A stretch of DNA of 58,852 nucleotides from a virus. A program made the translations under genes and the position numbers. Under the pieces are notes generated by a model. The model was given only the letters and a program-made list of their open reading frames with translations, was not told the origin of the DNA and ran no database searches. The stretch spans positions 1 to 58,852 of IMG/VR virus record IMGVR_UViG_3300020463_000023, one strand, 5' to 3'. The first letter of the stretch is position 1; the number at the start of each line of letters is the position of its first letter. Shown piece after piece: positions 1-7,754 of this stretch.

Positions 1-281
1 CCATAGAATTCACATACTTCCCATTTGGTACTCCAATTGGTTGTTCTCCAATCGTACCAGTTAGACGCACCATATTCTACCTGCAACCTTGCTCTCTCCA
101 ACTTCTCTTTCTTTGTCTTTGCTGGAGGACCTGCTTCTGTTCCTTCTAATTGTTTAGGCATTGGATGGAAAAAATTAAGAAGACCGTTTGTATCTTTCTC
201 TTCTTTTACAATCTTCTCTATCTTGTCTATCACGGAATTCGGACCCGTGATAGATAGTTGATTATCGCACCAATTAGGCAT
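1..281 (-). CDS. Api92-like/DUF1281-type phage protein, 3' end outside window
   Basis: The minus-strand frame opens at an ATG at 281 with MPNWCDNQLSITGP and stays open to the window edge (93 codons). The N-terminal MPNWC...TGP signature and the later GASNWYDWRTTNWSTKW segment match the ferredoxin-like Api92/DUF1281 family found in many phages, typically MPNWC.N.L.ITG at the start and YGA..WYDWR..NWGTKW further in. The function of the family is unknown to me. The start overlaps the end of the upstream gene (stop at 274-276) by 8 nt, so the two are probably co-transcribed. Confidence 0.75.
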   Translation of the reverse strand, partial: MPNWCDNQLSITGPNSVIDKIEKIVKEEKDTNGLLNFFHPMPKQLEGTEAGPPAKTKKEKLERARLQVEYGASNWYDWRTTNWSTKWEVCEFY

Positions 282-570
282 CAACCGCCTCCTTAGATTT
301 AATTAAATTAAGATGAGATCCTGGAACATTCCATCTCTGACCTGCATCAGTTTTTACCAACACATATTTGATCTTAACTTTTTCAACGGTACCAGTTTCT
401 GTTCTACCGTGTCTGCCTTGGAACGAAACTCTGTCTCTGAATTTCAAACTGTGAGCATCTTGGAAGTGTAATTGATTTCTTCTCAACTTCACTGCCTCTA
501 CAACTTTGTTCAATTCATCGTTGTTCAACACACCGATGTCTGTGATCAACTTGTTCAACTTCATATACAT
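274..570 (-). CDS. conserved small protein with KOW/SH3-like segment
   Basis: A 98-aa protein. I chose the ATG at 570 over an upstream TTG at 579 because an AAGGAG Shine-Dalgarno sequence (580-585) sits 9 nt before the ATG and abuts the TTG. The middle (FRDRVSFQGRHGRTETGTVEKV...KYVLVKTDAGQRWNVP) has the look of a small beta-barrel KOW- or SH3-like domain: a glycine-centred turn followed by a hydrophobic strand. Family and function are not recognised. It is the first gene of a minus-strand pair with the Api92-like gene. Confidence 0.6.
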   Translation of the reverse strand: MYMKLNKLITDIGVLNNDELNKVVEAVKLRRNQLHFQDAHSLKFRDRVSFQGRHGRTETGTVEKVKIKYVLVKTDAGQRWNVPGSHLNLIKSKEAVDA

Positions 571-587
571 TTTTTTCAACTCCTTAT

Positions 588-866
588 TTGGTTAATGTAA
601 TTTCAGTATATAATGGATTGGTAATACGTCAACCTACCCTAGAAAGTCGCATAGAATGGAAGTTTTTAAGCCATAACACAAGATCTAGTAGTTGGTCTTG
701 CCGGATGGCACAAGAGATGTTCGGCATTATATTATATATATACCACCCGGTTGACGGTAATAGGATCCATGTTAAAATGAATTATGATTACAAGGTTGCA
801 GATGCTGAAGATCTCATATCAGTCCTCGTCAGAGGCATTGAAGAAGGCGTCTGCGGTAATCATTAA
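588..866 (+). CDS. hypothetical protein, start uncertain
   Basis: Up to 92 aa from a TTG at 588. The ORF runs into a compact plus-strand gene group ending near 1808. A TATAAT-like element at 609-614 suggests that translation may instead start at the in-frame TTG at 618, or at the ATG at 705. The C-terminal part (DGNRIHVKMNYDYKVADAEDLISVLVRGIEEGV) looks like a real alpha/beta protein. No family recognised. Confidence 0.45.
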   Translation: MVNVISVYNGLVIRQPTLESRIEWKFLSHNTRSSSWSCRMAQEMFGIILYIYHPVDGNRIHVKMNYDYKVADAEDLISVLVRGIEEGVCGNH

Positions 867-887
867 CAACCAAAGGGAGGATATATA

Positions 888-1130
888 ATGTCAGACACAT
901 TAAACAAAAAAGAAATAGATCAACTATTAGATCTTTTCAATAAAATTAAGTTAGACCTACAGGATTCAAGTTTTCCAACAAGGACTAACAGACTCGAGGC
1001 TGTGGAGAACATGAAGAAGGTCCTTAACATACATGGATATGAAGTCAAAAACGCACCCACGATTGAACCTACAAAGTTCGCAGACGCATTGGATCATCAC
1101 GAGATAATGCAGAAAGGCATAGTGAGATGA
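888..1130 (+). CDS. hypothetical small protein
   Basis: An 80-aa, mostly helical and charged protein. The start is well supported by the strong Shine-Dalgarno AAAGGGAGG just upstream of ATG 888. The stop overlaps the next start as ATGA (1127-1130), so translation of the two is probably coupled. No family recognised. Confidence 0.7.
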   Translation: MSDTLNKKEIDQLLDLFNKIKLDLQDSSFPTRTNRLEAVENMKKVLNIHGYEVKNAPTIEPTKFADALDHHEIMQKGIVR

Positions 1131-1384
1131 TAGAAGGATTGCAGGTCAAGAGCATAGATCAAATATTTGAAGACATGATAGACTCATACACCAAAGGCCA
1201 GTACCTGGATGGATACACCCAGGATGGTGACGATGCCCTCATGGGTCCGAAGAAGTTTGGAGAAAGATTCCATAACATCTGCCTAGGGTTCGGATACAGA
1301 GAAGCGGAGATCATACCTGCAAAGATGGAGATACAGGAATGGTGCCAGGAACACCTTTCTCACCTGGAGAGCAAGTTCAGATGA
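1127..1384 (+). CDS. hypothetical small protein
   Basis: An 85-aa protein with an acidic N-terminal half and a C-terminal part containing EWCQEHLSHLESK. It overlaps both neighbours by 4 nt (ATGA at 1127 and at 1381), the compact packing of phage early-gene strings. No family recognised. Confidence 0.65.
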   Translation: MIEGLQVKSIDQIFEDMIDSYTKGQYLDGYTQDGDDALMGPKKFGERFHNICLGFGYREAEIIPAKMEIQEWCQEHLSHLESKFR

Positions 1385-1575
1385 TCCTAGAAGCGATTGC
1401 AGGCATTGTGATGAATGTCATGGTGGCGGATAGTGCCACAGGACAGCATATCGTCAAAGGTATCTTCACCTACAATAAAATTGAACAGATGAAAAAAGAT
1501 GATAAGTGGAAGGCGAGCCTACACGAGGAGTCATATCAGATTTTGAAAGACGCAATAAGAGAGGCAGGAAAATAA
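1381..1575 (+). CDS. hypothetical small protein
   Basis: A 64-aa protein beginning MILEAIAGIVMNVMVAD. The start was set at ATG 1381, which overlaps the previous stop as ATGA; an upstream in-frame ATG at 1339 would overlap the previous gene by 46 nt and is less likely. The N-terminus is hydrophobic and the C-terminal half is charged. Function unknown. Confidence 0.55.
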   Translation: MILEAIAGIVMNVMVADSATGQHIVKGIFTYNKIEQMKKDDKWKASLHEESYQILKDAIREAGK

Positions 1576-1808
1576 TGACAACAGAAACACATAAACATCA
1601 TTTCCAGGTTGCCGACATAGGTGACTGGGATTTGGACCAAGACAGAAGCATCGTACCAAGCATCCATTCTGCCCTAAAGCGACAGGGCATAGAGGGAGTG
1701 GTAGACGGAGACGAGATGAACAACAGTTCATTTACCGTCTGGACCTACTCACCGAGAGAGGTCGTAGAACAGGCCCTCAAGGACGATGGTATAGACCTAG
1801 AAGATTAA
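1575..1808 (+). CDS. hypothetical small protein
   Basis: A 77-aa protein beginning MTTETHKHHFQVADIGDWD. Its start shares one base with the previous stop (TAATG), so I prefer it to the upstream ATG at 1506. The C-terminus (SPREVVEQALKDDGIDLED) is acidic. It ends the plus-strand string and converges on the minus-strand basic protein at 1809. No family recognised. Confidence 0.6.
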   Translation: MTTETHKHHFQVADIGDWDLDQDRSIVPSIHSALKRQGIEGVVDGDEMNNSSFTVWTYSPREVVEQALKDDGIDLED

Positions 1809-2330
1809 TTACTTCTTAGGCTTAACAATTTTTGATTTCACTGGTGCTCTGGCACCTATTCTTTTGGCTACCGACTTGCCTTTGCTACCGGCCCTTTTGA
1901 TTTGAGCACCCTTCAATCTCAAAGATCCTGCTCCTGACCTTTTCGTCTGTGCTGTCTTCTTGCCAATGATCCCGGCCTTCTGTTTTCTCTTCATCCTTAT
2001 CTTTGCACCTTTGGCAGGATCTAATTTCTGGAAACAGGTGCTGGGTTTGGCAACGATACGGCCTTTCCTTGGTCCAGACGAGCATCTGAAACCTGATTTG
2101 ACCACGCCTTTCTTGGCTCGCCTCAGGATCTGGCTCACACCCTCCGCGATCGCAGAATGGTCAGGATGTTCCTCGATGTTGTCAACCTCCAGTGCCAATA
2201 TATCTTCTGGCACTATATCTTGTGACACTATATCTTGTGTCTGACCGCCTTTGATGACACTAGATGTTGTGGCACTAGATGTTGTGTTTTCTGATTGCGA
2301 TGGCACTAGGGTGATTTCTGTGATCTTCAT
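1809..2330 (-). CDS. lysine-rich basic protein, likely late or virion-associated
   Basis: A 173-aa protein with an acidic, Ser/Thr-rich first 75 residues and a very basic C-terminal half (many KK, KR and RR pairs) that ends in KIVKPKK. The middle contains FRCSSGPRKGRIVAKPSTC. Such tails usually bind nucleic acid, so a DNA-associated or packaged protein is possible; this is inference. A late-type promoter TATAAATA (2343 to 2336) lies 5 nt before the ATG. It shares composition with the divergent gene at 2498, and may be a relative. Confidence 0.6.
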   Translation of the reverse strand: MKITEITLVPSQSENTTSSATTSSVIKGGQTQDIVSQDIVPEDILALEVDNIEEHPDHSAIAEGVSQILRRAKKGVVKSGFRCSSGPRKGRIVAKPSTCFQKLDPAKGAKIRMKRKQKAGIIGKKTAQTKRSGAGSLRLKGAQIKRAGSKGKSVAKRIGARAPVKSKIVKPKK

Positions 2331-2335
2331 ACGAG

Positions 2336-2343
2336 TATTTATA
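2336..2343 (-). promoter_or_regulatory. T4-type late promoter TATAAATA
   Basis: A perfect TATAAATA on the minus strand, with a 5-nt gap (CTCGT) to the ATG at 2330. The same spacing recurs at 18058, 34431 and 38285. A transcript starting about 6 nt downstream would be leaderless. Confidence 0.7.
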
Positions 2344-2374
2344 GACCTTACACCTAACTGAACTAACCTTACTG

Positions 2375-2422
2375 ATGCTTAAACTAATGCTTAAACTAAT
2401 GCTTTACCTAATGCTTAACCTA
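2375..2422 (+). repeat. four 12-bp tandem repeats in divergent intergenic region
   Basis: Two perfect copies of ATGCTTAAACTA are followed by ATGCTTTACCTA and ATGCTTAACCTA, with further degenerate CCTAAC/ACTAACC units just upstream. The repeat keeps an open frame (MLKL units), but this is probably not translated because the next gene appears to start downstream. Four phased sites of this kind suggest protein binding or replication slippage. Confidence 0.8.
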
Positions 2423-2481
2423 ATAACATTTTGTTACAGGTGCTACGTTCTAAACAAGATCAACTTCGCACGGATGGATGT

Positions 2482-2489
2482 GTTAAATA
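2482..2489 (+). promoter_or_regulatory. late-type promoter GTTAAATA
   Basis: GTTAAATA lies 8 nt before ATG 2498. It matches the TTAAATA variant seen before 5740 and 15530. Confidence 0.45.
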
Positions 2490-2497
2490 CTGTTGCG

Positions 2498-2734
2498 ATG
2501 AAGATATTTGAAATCTACAACACAGATGAGAACATAGGGCCTGCTCCCGCAGATGCCTGTTCGAAGCCAGCAAAAGACCTGCCAGCATCGTGGATAGCGT
2601 CTTGTAAATCACAAGGAAAGAGAAAACGCACAGGCAACAGGAACGAGAAGGTTGGTGGGAAGACCATGAAGGTATCCGGCAAGAGGATCAAGGGCAAGAA
2701 GTATGGTGGCCCTTTACCGGATTATTCAAAATAA
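2498..2734 (+). CDS. small basic protein
   Basis: A 78-aa protein from ATG 2498, chosen because a late-type GTTAAATA sits 8 nt upstream; the in-frame ATG at 2474 would place the promoter inside the gene. It contains an ADACSKPAKDLPASWIASC segment and then a strongly basic C-terminus rich in GK, KR and GKK. It may be related to the divergent basic protein at 1809-2330. Function unknown. Confidence 0.55.
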   Translation: MKIFEIYNTDENIGPAPADACSKPAKDLPASWIASCKSQGKRKRTGNRNEKVGGKTMKVSGKRIKGKKYGGPLPDYSK

Positions 2735-2782
2735 ATTAAAAATTACAGAACCTAATAGCGAGCCAATAGCGAGCCGAGTGTG

Positions 2783-3370
2783 TTATTGTATGTCTATATT
2801 ACTAAGGTCGGAGTATGGTTTGTAGTCGTGTTCGAACTTGCCTGTGTTGATGTATACATCAAGTAATTTGGAGGCACTTTCACACTCCTCATATCTCATC
2901 ATGTAATGATATCCTTGTTTAAAGACTTTTTGGTCTTTTATGTCATTATAAGAATCATCCCTGCCGTCGTAACTCATACTCTTCAATTGTTCGTAGTGCT
3001 CTTTGTTGTCCAATAGTATGGCACCACCCCTTACATTGTCGAGTGGTTTTGTGTGACCAAAACTTAGGCATTGATATTGTCTGCTCCTGTACATGTCCGG
3101 TTTTAGACATCTTGCACTGTCCCACACAGGAGTGCCCAAGAACTGATACTCATCACGCCAGGGACTCATGGAGAACTCGTAATCTACGCCTAATAATTTC
3201 ATCGTCATGGGCACACTGATGTAGGTGTGTGCCGAGAACCTACAGGTCTTGATTTGCAATAACCTGAAGCAGAGTTCTATGGCATGGGTACAACAGTCTG
3301 TGGTCACCACGTAAGGTGCGCCAGTGAAGTTGGCCAACTGCTGTTTAAACTTCCTAACGGATTCTGTCAT
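2783..3370 (-). CDS. half-size DegT/DnrJ/EryC1-type aminotransferase-like protein
   Basis: A 195-aa protein that resembles only the PLP-binding half of DegT-family sugar aminotransferases (usually about 370 aa). The segment YVVTTDCCTHAIELCFRLL matches the cofactor-phosphate region, WDSARC the conserved Asp site, and SFGHTKPLDNVRGGAILLDN the Schiff-base lysine segment (SF...K....GG). The C-terminal domain is missing. A similar short protein lies at 8925-9548 and a full-length member at 43380. It may be a minimal enzyme, need a partner, or have lost activity. It overlaps the SGNH-like gene upstream by 17 nt. Confidence 0.65.
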   Translation of the reverse strand: MTESVRKFKQQLANFTGAPYVVTTDCCTHAIELCFRLLQIKTCRFSAHTYISVPMTMKLLGVDYEFSMSPWRDEYQFLGTPVWDSARCLKPDMYRSRQYQCLSFGHTKPLDNVRGGAILLDNKEHYEQLKSMSYDGRDDSYNDIKDQKVFKQGYHYMMRYEECESASKLLDVYINTGKFEHDYKPYSDLSNIDIQ

Positions 3371-3965
3371 ACACCTTATCCGCCCACTGTTGGTTCTGCT
3401 CCGCTGTCATGTGGTTGATTGCGCCAGCACTCCATCCAGAATTCACTTTCCAACCACCACTGAATGCATATAAACTTTCATCTATGAATGTTCCTGTTTG
3501 TAATTGGATGCCTGCATCCTTGTTGTCATTACATTCGAAAGGTCTGAAACTCCACATCTGTACAATTTCACTTCGTGCCTGTGATAAAATGTTCTGATCA
3601 TAATGCTTCAATGCATATTCATAGGCCATCTCATCCTTGTCATAGTTGTGCAGGTGCTTCCAATAATCGTCCAACGCTTTGTAAACATTTGGATCGGCGT
3701 CACTCAACGGTTGGGTGTTTGCACTTAATACTAAACTGGGATGATACAACCTGTATGGTTCAGTCCAACAGAATATAGATATATCTGGCACCTTGTCCTG
3801 TGCTATCAATCTGTTGTACTGAAAGAACACACTCCAGATGCTCCTGCCTGGGTGTCCAAACCATCTTATTCTGTCTGCTCCTAGTTTCTGTTGTAGTATG
3901 TTGCACCAACTCTCTGGTTGATTACTTGCACAGAAACTGTCTCCGAAAAATCCTATTGTCTTCAT
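3354..3965 (-). CDS. SGNH/GDSL-hydrolase-like protein
   Basis: A 203-aa protein beginning MKTIGFFGDSFCASN. GFFGDSF matches block I (GDS) of SGNH hydrolases, and INHMTAEQNQQWADKVYDRI near the C-terminus resembles the DxxH block V with Asn in place of Asp. Such enzymes add or remove acyl groups on sugars. The start at 3965 puts GDS at the N-terminus as usual; an ATG at 4001 would overlap the divergent gene. Next to the DegT-like gene it may modify a glycan, which is inference. Confidence 0.55.
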   Translation of the reverse strand: MKTIGFFGDSFCASNQPESWCNILQQKLGADRIRWFGHPGRSIWSVFFQYNRLIAQDKVPDISIFCWTEPYRLYHPSLVLSANTQPLSDADPNVYKALDDYWKHLHNYDKDEMAYEYALKHYDQNILSQARSEIVQMWSFRPFECNDNKDAGIQLQTGTFIDESLYAFSGGWKVNSGWSAGAINHMTAEQNQQWADKVYDRIR

Positions 3966-3990
3966 ATACTGATAATTATCTACATACATT

Positions 3991-4542
3991 ATGAAATACA
4001 CCTACTCTGATTGGAATCACAAACAAGGCACAGTGCCAGTGCAATGGCAACCAAAGGACTATGAAAGTTTGCCATGGTATGAGAATCCTGATAAGCGGCA
4101 AGGCTTCACAACCGCAGAAGAAAACTACAACATATACAAGGAGAGGGTAGGATGCCTGATACCCAAGTTCGAGCAGGTAGGCAAAGGTGTTTTCATTCCT
4201 GATGATGTTGATAAAGTGTTTGGATATGTGGTTAATTTTTTCAATCTTACAGACACGGTGTACGCCTTCGCAAAGTACACACCTGGACTGATACTGCCTT
4301 GGCACAAGGATAACTATCCGACATACGCCCGAAACAAGAAGGCCAAGGTTGAAGAAATTGTCAGAATAATGATATTCCTACATGACCCTGCTCCTGGACA
4401 CCAGTTATGGATCGAGGATCAGTACTGCACAGGACCAGCAGGTGCATGGTTCAGTTGGCAAGGGGCAACCAAGCACATGGCCGCCAATCTCGGAGAGACC
4501 AACAGGTACATGATACAAATTACAGGAAAAATTAGTAATTAG
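3991..4542 (+). CDS. 2OG-Fe(II) aspartyl/asparaginyl-hydroxylase-like protein
   Basis: A 183-aa protein. LPWHKDNYP gives the H-x-D pair, TKHMAANLG the distal His and NRYMIQITG the 2-oxoglutarate-binding Arg of the double-stranded beta-helix oxygenase fold. The closest relative in this window is 10522-11013, which shares HMAANLG and GHQLWI.DQ.CTG. Family members hydroxylate Asp/Asn or other side chains; the substrate here is unknown. It is convergent with, and overlaps by 11 nt, the gene ending at 4532. Confidence 0.7.
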   Translation: MKYTYSDWNHKQGTVPVQWQPKDYESLPWYENPDKRQGFTTAEENYNIYKERVGCLIPKFEQVGKGVFIPDDVDKVFGYVVNFFNLTDTVYAFAKYTPGLILPWHKDNYPTYARNKKAKVEEIVRIMIFLHDPAPGHQLWIEDQYCTGPAGAWFSWQGATKHMAANLGETNRYMIQITGKISN

Positions 4543-5701
4543 GTTTCAATATTGTGTGACATTGCCAACTCTGGCCCTCTGGAGAACGCGACATGCCACT
4601 TTTGCGTTTCAGCGTGCCTTGATACCATGCCGCTTGTAATTCTCGATTCCATAAATGATTGTAAAAGTGATTGTGATTATGCTCCAGTATCGGTTCCAAC
4701 TTTTCATAAACCTGTTTGGGATCCTCCTGTGACAACTTATACATAGAGTCTAACAACATTTTCATTCTTTTATCTACGTCCGGCTCAGCGTCATAAGACT
4801 CATCTATTACAGGTGAAAAAGTTTTGAAACCTAAACTTCGGAATGCTTTGAGGTGATGCATGGTGCCCATTATTACAAACGGTCTCTTTGCCACTATAGG
4901 CTTTGCCTCCTTCTCGCTGAACATGGACAAACGGCTGTCGTCGGGTATAACGGTCTCCACTACACAAGAGTAATGGGACTGATTATATATGCTAGGGTCA
5001 ATGAGATCACTGCACCTTAGATTATGATCTTCCGCTATCGACTGTGCTCCAGACTTTCCATCCGTGGGCTTCACAACATCAGGCCCCCAATGTGTCACTC
5101 CTCTGGCATGACAGGTCGAGAAAGTGACCGAGTCTGTCTTATGCTCTTTCAACATGTCGTAAAGTTCTACGTGATGACTGCACATGAGCTCCCAGTGGTA
5201 TTTCTTATCCAGCGAATGCGAAACTTTTTGTAAAAGGGATCTGCAGACCGGAGATGTACGGTAAATTTTATTGCCCTCAAAGAACATGTCATTCAGGTAG
5301 TGCATCGGACGGTTGAGGTGTACATGAGATATTAAATTAGCAAAGAATGTTACAGGATCGTCTTTTGAGAATCTGTTGATGAAATCGTCTGTATAATAAT
5401 AAGGGCCCTCCGCTATGTTGTTTTCATAGTCCCAGCCATGCTTTGCTTCATCTTTCCAGAAAACAAGCGGTTCTCCCAGACCAACATAGACATGATTCGA
5501 CAATGTCATGTGAGTCCTTATCCTGTCTTCCAATGCGGCGAGAGACTGTAATGTTCCATTAAAGTCTTGTAGGTATGAATACTTTAGATCACAAGTAACG
5601 TTTTTAAATTTATCTAGATCTGTGTAGAGTGTATGCTCTACATGGCGATCACGGACACAGTAATGATGCCATTGTTTGTCGATGTATCTTGCTAACTTCA
5701 T
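4532..5701 (-). CDS. glycosyltransferase-like protein of a repeated phage family
   Basis: A 389-aa member of a family that occurs four times here (also 11010, 17008 and the split pair 18671/19246). The shared C-terminal signature is an EK...KPI....PF...G....L...R..GF.TF....DESYD....D..KRM pattern (here FSEKEAKPIVAKRPFVIMG and GFKTFSPVIDESYD), followed by HNHNHFYNHLW. The layout of an N-terminal variable half and a C-terminal half with E-K and R-x-x-G-F/Y-x-T-F blocks fits a GT-B-like or exostosin-like transferase, but that is inference from pattern alone. Confidence 0.45.
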   Translation of the reverse strand: MKLARYIDKQWHHYCVRDRHVEHTLYTDLDKFKNVTCDLKYSYLQDFNGTLQSLAALEDRIRTHMTLSNHVYVGLGEPLVFWKDEAKHGWDYENNIAEGPYYYTDDFINRFSKDDPVTFFANLISHVHLNRPMHYLNDMFFEGNKIYRTSPVCRSLLQKVSHSLDKKYHWELMCSHHVELYDMLKEHKTDSVTFSTCHARGVTHWGPDVVKPTDGKSGAQSIAEDHNLRCSDLIDPSIYNQSHYSCVVETVIPDDSRLSMFSEKEAKPIVAKRPFVIMGTMHHLKAFRSLGFKTFSPVIDESYDAEPDVDKRMKMLLDSMYKLSQEDPKQVYEKLEPILEHNHNHFYNHLWNRELQAAWYQGTLKRKSGMSRSPEGQSWQCHTILKPNY

Positions 5702-5727
5702 TTTGTCTACTTATCGTTATAGTAGCA

Positions 5728-5735
5728 CTTAAATA
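5728..5735 (+). promoter_or_regulatory. late-type promoter CTTAAATA
   Basis: CTTAAATA is followed by CCTT and then GTG 5740. This promoter-start arrangement decides the start of the amidinotransferase gene. Confidence 0.55.
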
Positions 5736-5739
5736 CCTT

Positions 5740-6657
5740 GTGCATATATCTACCAAAAATGAATACGGAGAGTTGAAATCGATCATAGTCGGAAGTGTGG
5801 AAAACTTTGAGTGGCCAGCAAATGACAAAGAGTTCGATGAAGGAATTGCTCGATCCACTTATCACCAAACTCTAAACAGAGGCAAACCGCCACAGCATGT
5901 TTTGGATGATACCAGCAGAGACCTGGATCTGCTGTCAGCAATTTTAGAATACAGAGGCATTAAGGTCTACAGACCTGAGATACTTGGGCCTCATTGGGCC
6001 TACTCTGCCAGAGACATATTGTTGACAGTGGGAAACAAAGTCATTCAGTGTCCGACTCCATTTTCCAGTCGTGCTAACGAATTAGACTTGTATCCTTTCC
6101 TGGAAAAAAATACACAATGTGAAATAATCAAGGCCCCTAGACCTAGCAAAAAAACAGATCCAATCTTCGATGCGGCCAACATCTTAAAGATGGATGACAG
6201 GCTGTTGTATTCTCTTTCGCATTCGGCCAACGAAGCAGGAGCAGACTGGTTACAACAACAAGTGGGAAACGAGTTTGAGGTAGTGAAATGGCGTGTGGTT
6301 GATCATGAAATCACACACATCGATTCAACTCTGGCCTCATTGGACAAAAACATTGTATTGGTAAATGCATCGAGAGTGAAGGAAGACCAACTACCTAAGT
6401 TCATGCAGGACTTTACCAAGATATGGGTTGACGACGTCACTGCCGGTACCTTTCATAACTTTCCATACGCCTCCAAATGGATAGGGATGAATGTGCTTTC
6501 ACTTGATCCAGAAACAGTGGTGGTTGATGAGATCCAAACGCAATTAATAGAAAATTTAGAGGCCCATGGATTCAAGATAATTACTACATCAATGACACAA
6601 TCAAGAACACTTGGCGGTGGTTTCCACTGTGTGACATGTGACATGGAAAGAAAATAA
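5740..6657 (+). CDS. glycine/inosamine amidinotransferase-like enzyme (AGAT family)
   Basis: A 305-aa enzyme. AGAT-family proteins move the amidino group of arginine to an amine acceptor through a Cys-His-Asp triad. All three sites are visible: FDAANIL (Asp about 144), HIDSTL (His about 193) and LGGGFHCVTCD (Cys about 297), the last nearly identical to the LGGGFHC motif of eukaryotic AGAT. The GTG start at 5740 aligns the N-terminus (KNEYGELKSIIVG) with the paralogue at 9545. It overlaps the next gene by one base (TAATG). Acceptor unknown; an amino sugar is suggested by the neighbouring dehydrogenase and aminotransferase-like genes. Confidence 0.8.
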   Translation: MHISTKNEYGELKSIIVGSVENFEWPANDKEFDEGIARSTYHQTLNRGKPPQHVLDDTSRDLDLLSAILEYRGIKVYRPEILGPHWAYSARDILLTVGNKVIQCPTPFSSRANELDLYPFLEKNTQCEIIKAPRPSKKTDPIFDAANILKMDDRLLYSLSHSANEAGADWLQQQVGNEFEVVKWRVVDHEITHIDSTLASLDKNIVLVNASRVKEDQLPKFMQDFTKIWVDDVTAGTFHNFPYASKWIGMNVLSLDPETVVVDEIQTQLIENLEAHGFKIITTSMTQSRTLGGGFHCVTCDMERK

Positions 6658-7754
6658 TGTTCAAAGTAACTCACCAATGGAATAAACTTAAAACATGTGT
6701 AGTAGGCAGTGCCTATCCCCCGGAACTGTTTGACTTTATAAAGGATGTTAATTTAAGAAAAACTTTTGAAACATTGGCAATGGAGACGGAAGAGGACATA
6801 AAAAAACTTGTAACGTTTCTCGAAACATCTGGGATCAATGTGATAAGGCCAAAGATGCCAGATAACCTAGAAGAATTCAAGATATCAAACGGATACATTG
6901 CACCACCAATATCCGCTAGAGACTTCATGGCCATGATTGACGATAAACTTTACTATCCTGGATTGCCTAATCTTAATCACGCATGGATGGAGTTCGCAAA
7001 CATGAATGATGTTCAGTCAAAGAATGACCTGCAGAACCAAGAATTGAATCAACAGTGGTTGGAGTTTCAAAAGCAAGACAAATACATATTTGACCAGAAG
7101 ATCAGTTTCTATAAAGACATTTTTACACTTGCACTGCAACAAGGAAATGAGGTTGTTGCCAGTCCAATTGATTACATGAACTCATCATTTATTACCAGAT
7201 TAGGCGATAGAATGATCGTTGGCACCCAAAACTATCATGATGACCATGACAGCATCAAAAACAAATTCTCACATATGTTTCCTGGCAAGCAAATTTTTGT
7301 TGCTTCTAGCGAAGGCCATTCGGATGGATGTTTTACTCCCATATCCGAGAATCTTATCATATCTGCCTACGACACTATAGATTATAACAAGATATTCCCC
7401 AACGCAGAAGTAATCTCTGTTCCAGCGGAGATCACTTTAAAAGACGATAAGTTCAAAAAACAGATGCTTACCGCAGAACACAAATGGTTCCTTGAAGGAA
7501 TGGAGAACAACAAGGATCTCGTGGACATGGTTGATTACTACTTTAACACCTGGATCGGTGATGTGAACGAAACGGCGTTCATGGTCAACATATTAATGCT
7601 TGACGAAAAGAACGCGGTATGTTCAACTGACAACAAGCAGGTCAGAGAAGCCATGCACAGGCACGGAGTTGAATTACACGTCACACCTTTCAGACACAGA
7701 TGGTTCTGGGACACAGGTATACATTGCCTAACACAGGATCTGGACAGAGAATAA
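6657..7754 (+). CDS. divergent amidinotransferase-like protein
   Basis: A 365-aa protein of the same guanidino-enzyme fold as its upstream neighbour: WNKLKTCVVGSAYPP at the N-terminus, ISARDFMAMID, GHSDGCFTPI in the region of the catalytic His, and DTGIHCLTQDLDRE with the C-terminal Cys. The FDAAN aspartate segment of the other two copies is replaced by MNSSFI, so chemistry or substrate may differ. The start is coupled to 5740-6657 and the end to the dehydrogenase at 7754, both by TAATG junctions. Confidence 0.7.
   Translation: MFKVTHQWNKLKTCVVGSAYPPELFDFIKDVNLRKTFETLAMETEEDIKKLVTFLETSGINVIRPKMPDNLEEFKISNGYIAPPISARDFMAMIDDKLYYPGLPNLNHAWMEFANMNDVQSKNDLQNQELNQQWLEFQKQDKYIFDQKISFYKDIFTLALQQGNEVVASPIDYMNSSFITRLGDRMIVGTQNYHDDHDSIKNKFSHMFPGKQIFVASSEGHSDGCFTPISENLIISAYDTIDYNKIFPNAEVISVPAEITLKDDKFKKQMLTAEHKWFLEGMENNKDLVDMVDYYFNTWIGDVNETAFMVNILMLDEKNAVCSTDNKQVREAMHRHGVELHVTPFRHRWFWDTGIHCLTQDLDRE

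Noticed and set aside
25-261. Plus-strand ORF of 78 aa
   Set aside because: It is the shadow of the minus-strand Api92-like gene (1-281), which has a strong family signature; the plus-strand translation is Ser/Phe-rich and featureless.
2375-2497. N-terminal MLKLMLKLMLYLMLN extension of the basic-protein ORF
   Set aside because: It is translation of the 12-bp DNA repeat and lies upstream of the late-type promoter; the gene more likely starts at 2498 (or 2474).
7700-7753. 18-codon N-terminal extension of the UDP-sugar dehydrogenase
   Set aside because: It overlaps the C-terminus of the amidinotransferase in another frame; the TAATG start at 7754 puts the Rossmann motif at its usual place.
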